Part shown: positions 61,416-64,000 of the stretch, piece after piece | How positions within the stretch are numbered: position 1 is the stretch's first letter | Layout: each line of letters begins with the position of its first letter | Source of the DNA: Shewanella zhangzhouensis | GTDB taxonomy: Bacteria; Pseudomonadota; Gammaproteobacteria; Enterobacterales; Shewanellaceae | Assembly: GCF_019457615.1 (NCBI RefSeq) | Contig: NZ_CP080414.1 | Location: 3,359,501 to 3,423,500, forward strand | Length of the DNA: 64,000 nt | Reading direction: 5' to 3' | Translations under genes and position numbers: made by a program | Notes under the pieces: generated by a model | Told to the model about the DNA's origin: nothing | The model's input: the letters and a program-made list of their open reading frames with translations, nothing else | Databases searched by the model: none

Positions 61416-62462
61416 ATGAAAACCATTGGATATGCAGCTCAATCCGCGCAAAGCCCCTTAGAGCCGTACGAATATGACTGTCGCGACCTCAGAGATGATG
61501 ATGTTGCCATTGAAATACTCTACAGCGGCGTGTGCCACAGCGATTTACACACTGTGAAAAATGACTGGGGCTGGACCCTGTATCCCACTGTGCCGGGGCA
61601 TGAGATTGTTGGCCGCGTGATTGAGGCTGGCCCCGGGGTCACCCAATTCAAAGCTGGCGACAAGGTCGCCGTGGGTTGCATGGTAGACAGCTGTCAGACC
61701 TGCTCTCACTGCCACAGCGGTGAAGAGCAATTCTGCGAGCAAGGATTTACCCAAACCTATAACAGCGCCGACAGGCACACAGGGGAAATCACCAAAGGTG
61801 GCTACGCCAGACACATAGTCGTGCGGCAGGAGTTTGTACTCCAGATCCCGCCATCTCTGGATCTTGCCAGGGCGGCACCACTGCTGTGTGCCGGCATTAC
61901 CACCTACTCGCCATTGAGAACCTGGCAGGTTGGCCCGGGCAGCCGTGTGGCCGTGATAGGCATGGGCGGACTTGGCCATATGGCTATCAAATTGGCTGTT
62001 GCCATGGGGGCACATGTCACTGTTATCAGCCGTAGCGCCGACAAACGCCAGGATGCCATGCAGTTAGGCGCCAATGGGTTTCTCATCTCTACCGAAACAC
62101 AGAGCATGCAGCAGGCAGTAAACCAATTCGATCTCATCCTGGATACCATCCCGGTAAAACATGATGTTACGCCCTATATGCCATTGCTCGAGGTCGATGG
62201 CACCCTGACGCTGGTTGGTCAGGTCGGCCCCCTCGCAGAAGTGAATACCGTGCCCATGATCATGGGGCGTCGGCGTATTGCCGCCTCCCTGATTGGTGGA
62301 ATCGCTGAGACTCAGGAGATGCTCGATTTTTGTGCCCGAATGAACATCTTGCCCGAAGTGGAAATGATCACCATGGAGCAGATTAACGACGCATTCGAGC
62401 GGCTTGAAAAGTCAGACGTGCACTACCGCTTTGTAATCGATATGCAGGCGTCCAGGTTCTGA
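61416..62462 (+). CDS. Zinc-dependent alcohol dehydrogenase (YahK-like)
   Basis: A 348-residue medium-chain dehydrogenase of the cinnamyl-alcohol-type (YahK/AdhC) group. Catalytic zinc ligands are in GVCHSDLHTVKNDWG and GHEIVGRV; the structural zinc site is CMVDSCQTCSHCHSGEEQFC. The NADPH fold is VAVIGMGGLGHMAIKLAVAMGA with Ser-Arg after the second strand, favouring NADPH. These enzymes reduce broad aldehydes to alcohols. AGGAGA lies 5 bases before ATG 61416. Confidence 0.9.
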   Translation: MKTIGYAAQSAQSPLEPYEYDCRDLRDDDVAIEILYSGVCHSDLHTVKNDWGWTLYPTVPGHEIVGRVIEAGPGVTQFKAGDKVAVGCMVDSCQTCSHCHSGEEQFCEQGFTQTYNSADRHTGEITKGGYARHIVVRQEFVLQIPPSLDLARAAPLLCAGITTYSPLRTWQVGPGSRVAVIGMGGLGHMAIKLAVAMGAHVTVISRSADKRQDAMQLGANGFLISTETQSMQQAVNQFDLILDTIPVKHDVTPYMPLLEVDGTLTLVGQVGPLAEVNTVPMIMGRRRIAASLIGGIAETQEMLDFCARMNILPEVEMITMEQINDAFERLEKSDVHYRFVIDMQASRF

Positions 62463-62473
62463 TAAATCAAATA

Positions 62474-62500
62474 AGAGGCTCAGTTCAGAGCCTCTTTTCT
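62474..62500. terminator. Terminator overlapping the stop of the convergent gene
   Basis: AGAGGCTC - AGTTCA - GAGCCTCT followed by TTTTCT. It ends the dehydrogenase transcript, and its right arm lies within the last codons of the minus-strand gene that stops at 62485. Confidence 0.8.
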
Positions 62501-62835
62501 ATGACCAATTCGATGTCTTTGGCATCGGTTAACCAGGCGCAGTCGCCCGGTAGCCTGCCAAGTTTTATTAATCCCCTGGCGTAGCCAAAATCCCGATAAA
62601 AGAAGGCGAGGTTCCCCCAGGGGGCGTAGTAGCAGATATCACCTGTATTGGCCGCCGTGCCTGTGGGTGAGCCCGCTGTCGATAAGGCAGTATCCAGGTA
62701 TGCGATTTTCTCTGTGCCTGCATAATCTGTGAGTATGAGACTCAGAGGCAACAAGGCGAAAAAATCCCTTGCCGCCGCAGAGTCATCAAGGCTGGCATGG
62801 ATAACAGTGCCATTAACCAGCAATCGAATATTCAT
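62485..62835 (-). CDS. Cyclophilin-like-fold small protein
   Basis: A 116-residue protein of the bacterial cyclophilin-like group: MNIRLLVNGTVIHASL, AAARDFFALLPLSLILTDYAGTEKIAYL, then GDICYYAPWGNLAFFYRDFGYARGLIKLGR. It lacks the isomerase active-site residues of true cyclophilins. GGAGG lies 6 bases before ATG 62835. These proteins are commonly encoded beside AraC regulators and aldehyde reductases; activity unknown. It follows the cupin gene by 36 bases in the same direction. Confidence 0.83.
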   Translation of the reverse strand: MNIRLLVNGTVIHASLDDSAAARDFFALLPLSLILTDYAGTEKIAYLDTALSTAGSPTGTAANTGDICYYAPWGNLAFFYRDFGYARGLIKLGRLPGDCAWLTDAKDIELVIEKRL

Positions 62836-62871
62836 GTGCGCCTCCGGTGTATCTGACATGGCAGCAGTGGC

Positions 62872-63384
62872 TCACCGGGCCCCAGGCAAAGTTGTATTCA
62901 GGTACTGGGCGTCCGTCACCGCCTCAAGCCATGTCACGGCACTGCCGGATTTGCTCTCCTGAATGGCTATGTGGCTCATGCTGGTATAAGAAACCGCACC
63001 ATGCCAGTGGACAACATTGGCCGGGATAGACACCAGATCGCCGGGTTGAATTTGTATACGTTCGCTACCCGCTTGCTGAACCCAGCCCATGCCGGAGGTG
63101 ACAATCAAGGTTTGCCCAATCGGGTGCGTATGCCAATGTGTGCGGCTTCCCGCCTCAAAGGTGACATTGGCGCCCGAGCTTCGTGCCTCTCCCTGGGCAC
63201 TGAACAGTGCTTCCACCTTTACCTTGCCGGTAAAAAATGCATCAAGACCCTGAATGGGCTCCCGACTGTCCAGAGAATCCACGCTGATGTGCACGCCGTT
63301 CTCGCTTTTTTGCGCCGCCTCGGGACAGAGGCTAATGAATAACAGGGGAAGAGCGGCAAAAACAGTCAGGTCTGAGGGTTTCAT
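62872..63384 (-). CDS. Exported cupin protein
   Basis: A 170-residue protein with a signal sequence (FAALPLLFISLCPEA) and one cupin barrel. The metal motif RTHWHTHPIGQTLIVTSG holds His-x-His-x, and IPANVVHWHGAV holds the third His. This is the family often labelled carboxymuconolactone-decarboxylase-associated cupin or quercetinase-like. Divergent from the AraC regulator at 63604, which is the likely controller. Probably a metal-dependent oxygenase or isomerase in the periplasm. Confidence 0.84.
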   Translation of the reverse strand: MKPSDLTVFAALPLLFISLCPEAAQKSENGVHISVDSLDSREPIQGLDAFFTGKVKVEALFSAQGEARSSGANVTFEAGSRTHWHTHPIGQTLIVTSGMGWVQQAGSERIQIQPGDLVSIPANVVHWHGAVSYTSMSHIAIQESKSGSAVTWLEAVTDAQYLNTTLPGAR

Positions 63385-63603
63385 AGAATGTACTCCAATG
63401 CACGGGGCTAAGCTTCAGCGATGGTACCAAGCGAGTGGCATGACCCATTGTTCCAGCTCGCCTCAGGCATCCATAGCAGGATACTGGCAATTGATTGCCT
63501 ATTCGTCCGAATCATCGTCTCGATTGGTGGTAACAACTTCGTATCTGCGTAAAATCATCGGGAAGCAGATTTCGCAAAAAGTCTTCCCCTGTTGGAGCCA
63601 AAC

Positions 63604-64000
63604 ATGCCTGAAAAAGAACGTATCGACAGCCTCTCGGTGGCCCTTGCCGGCGTGGTAGCAAGACGCACTGAAGGGGTGGAATGGGCGTCCACAGCAATCG
63701 AAGGGCTGGAGTTTTATCGTCAACCCTCACCGACGTCCTGCGCTATCTGCGTGGTAGAGCCCAGCATCGCCCTGGTGGTACAGGGGGCGAAAAGCATGAC
63801 ATTGGGTGAACAGAGTTACAGATACGATACCAACCGCTTTCTTATCACCTCTTTGGATTTACCGGCAAAAATGCAGGTGTTGGAGGCCAGTGAGGAACAG
63901 CCTTATCTGGGCATTGTCATCAAGCTGGATTTGGCCATGATGAGCGAGCTGATTTTACAGGCGCCACTGCATCCACATAAAAGTGCCACACCAGAGCACG
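63604..64000 (+). CDS. AraC-family regulator, N-terminal part, cut by right edge
   Basis: An open frame of 132 codons running off the window. GGAG lies 6 bases before the ATG. The sequence LEFYRQPSPTSCAICVVEPSIALVVQGAKSMTLG, then YDTNRFLITSLDLPAKMQVLEASEEQPYLGIVIKLD, is the AraC_N (AraC-type arabinose-binding-like) sensor domain found in YqhC-type regulators of aldehyde reductases. The HTH would lie beyond the edge. Its position supports control of the cupin and neighbouring reductase cluster. Confidence 0.85.
   Translation, partial: MPEKERIDSLSVALAGVVARRTEGVEWASTAIEGLEFYRQPSPTSCAICVVEPSIALVVQGAKSMTLGEQSYRYDTNRFLITSLDLPAKMQVLEASEEQPYLGIVIKLDLAMMSELILQAPLHPHKSATPEH

Overview
The window looks like a chromosomal stretch of a Shewanella-type gammaproteobacterium. 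This is inferred from gene content (PuuR/PuuB/PuuC with BauA/MmsA, a TIGR02001-type porin-like protein, a DUF3634-type protein, a Yjf-type PspA cluster, CydDC, bifunctional PutA without its DNA-binding domain) and from moderately GC-rich, evenly used codons. It was not confirmed by any search. No rRNA, tRNA, insertion sequence, integrase, CRISPR array or prophage was seen. Both edges cut genes: a short C-terminal tail at the left and an AraC-type regulator at the right.

Layout. 0.2-7.6 kb: polyamine / beta-alanine catabolism (PuuR regulator, PuuB oxidase, PuuC aldehyde dehydrogenase, omega-amino acid:pyruvate aminotransferase, malonate-semialdehyde dehydrogenase, small cupin). 7.7-9.2 kb: an outer-membrane protein and two small conserved proteins. 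9.5-12.6 kb: a beta-barrel / FMN-binding protein / ApbE / b-type membrane protein operon, then a tiny lipoprotein whose best start runs into an in-frame TGA. 12.7-19.8 kb: unknown protein, ZapE, secreted amidohydrolase with a divergent LysR, GlnE.

19.9-26.9 kb is the most interesting region. It encodes a lipoprotein, a DUF350 membrane protein and a membrane-anchored spermidine-synthase-like enzyme, then YjfI (DUF2170), PspA/YjfJ, YjfK (DUF2491), a small protein that reads as two ribbon-helix-helix units, and a voltage-gated-type K+ channel. The 13-bp palindrome GACATATTATGTC occurs three times and only at the heads of the two transcription units. Two copies bracket a recognisable promoter, so the whole set looks like one regulon, and the ribbon-helix-helix protein may be its repressor.

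27-38.8 kb: CYTH-CHAD phosphatase (YgiF), DUF47-PiT phosphate transport, YgiM, PutA, a 58-residue helix-turn-helix protein, CydC and CydD. 39-45.5 kb: a DUF3626-like protein, then a copper nitrite reductase island (NirK, exported unknown, SCO1/SenC, PCu(A)C copper chaperone, Crp/Fnr regulator) with an FNR-like box before nirK. 45.7-50.3 kb: RhlE helicase, a MarR-controlled divergon with twin operators, a MerR/TipAS regulator with its palindrome.

50.4-59.2 kb: mixed housekeeping and membrane genes (YqfB, PhzF-like, CopD-like, periplasmic cyclophilin, DUF2927, sterol desaturase family, two DUF4339 coiled-coil paralogues). 59.7-64 kb: an AraC-associated set (carboxymuconolactone decarboxylase-like, alpha/beta hydrolase, zinc alcohol dehydrogenase, cyclophilin-like protein, cupin) resembling aldehyde or electrophile detoxification modules.
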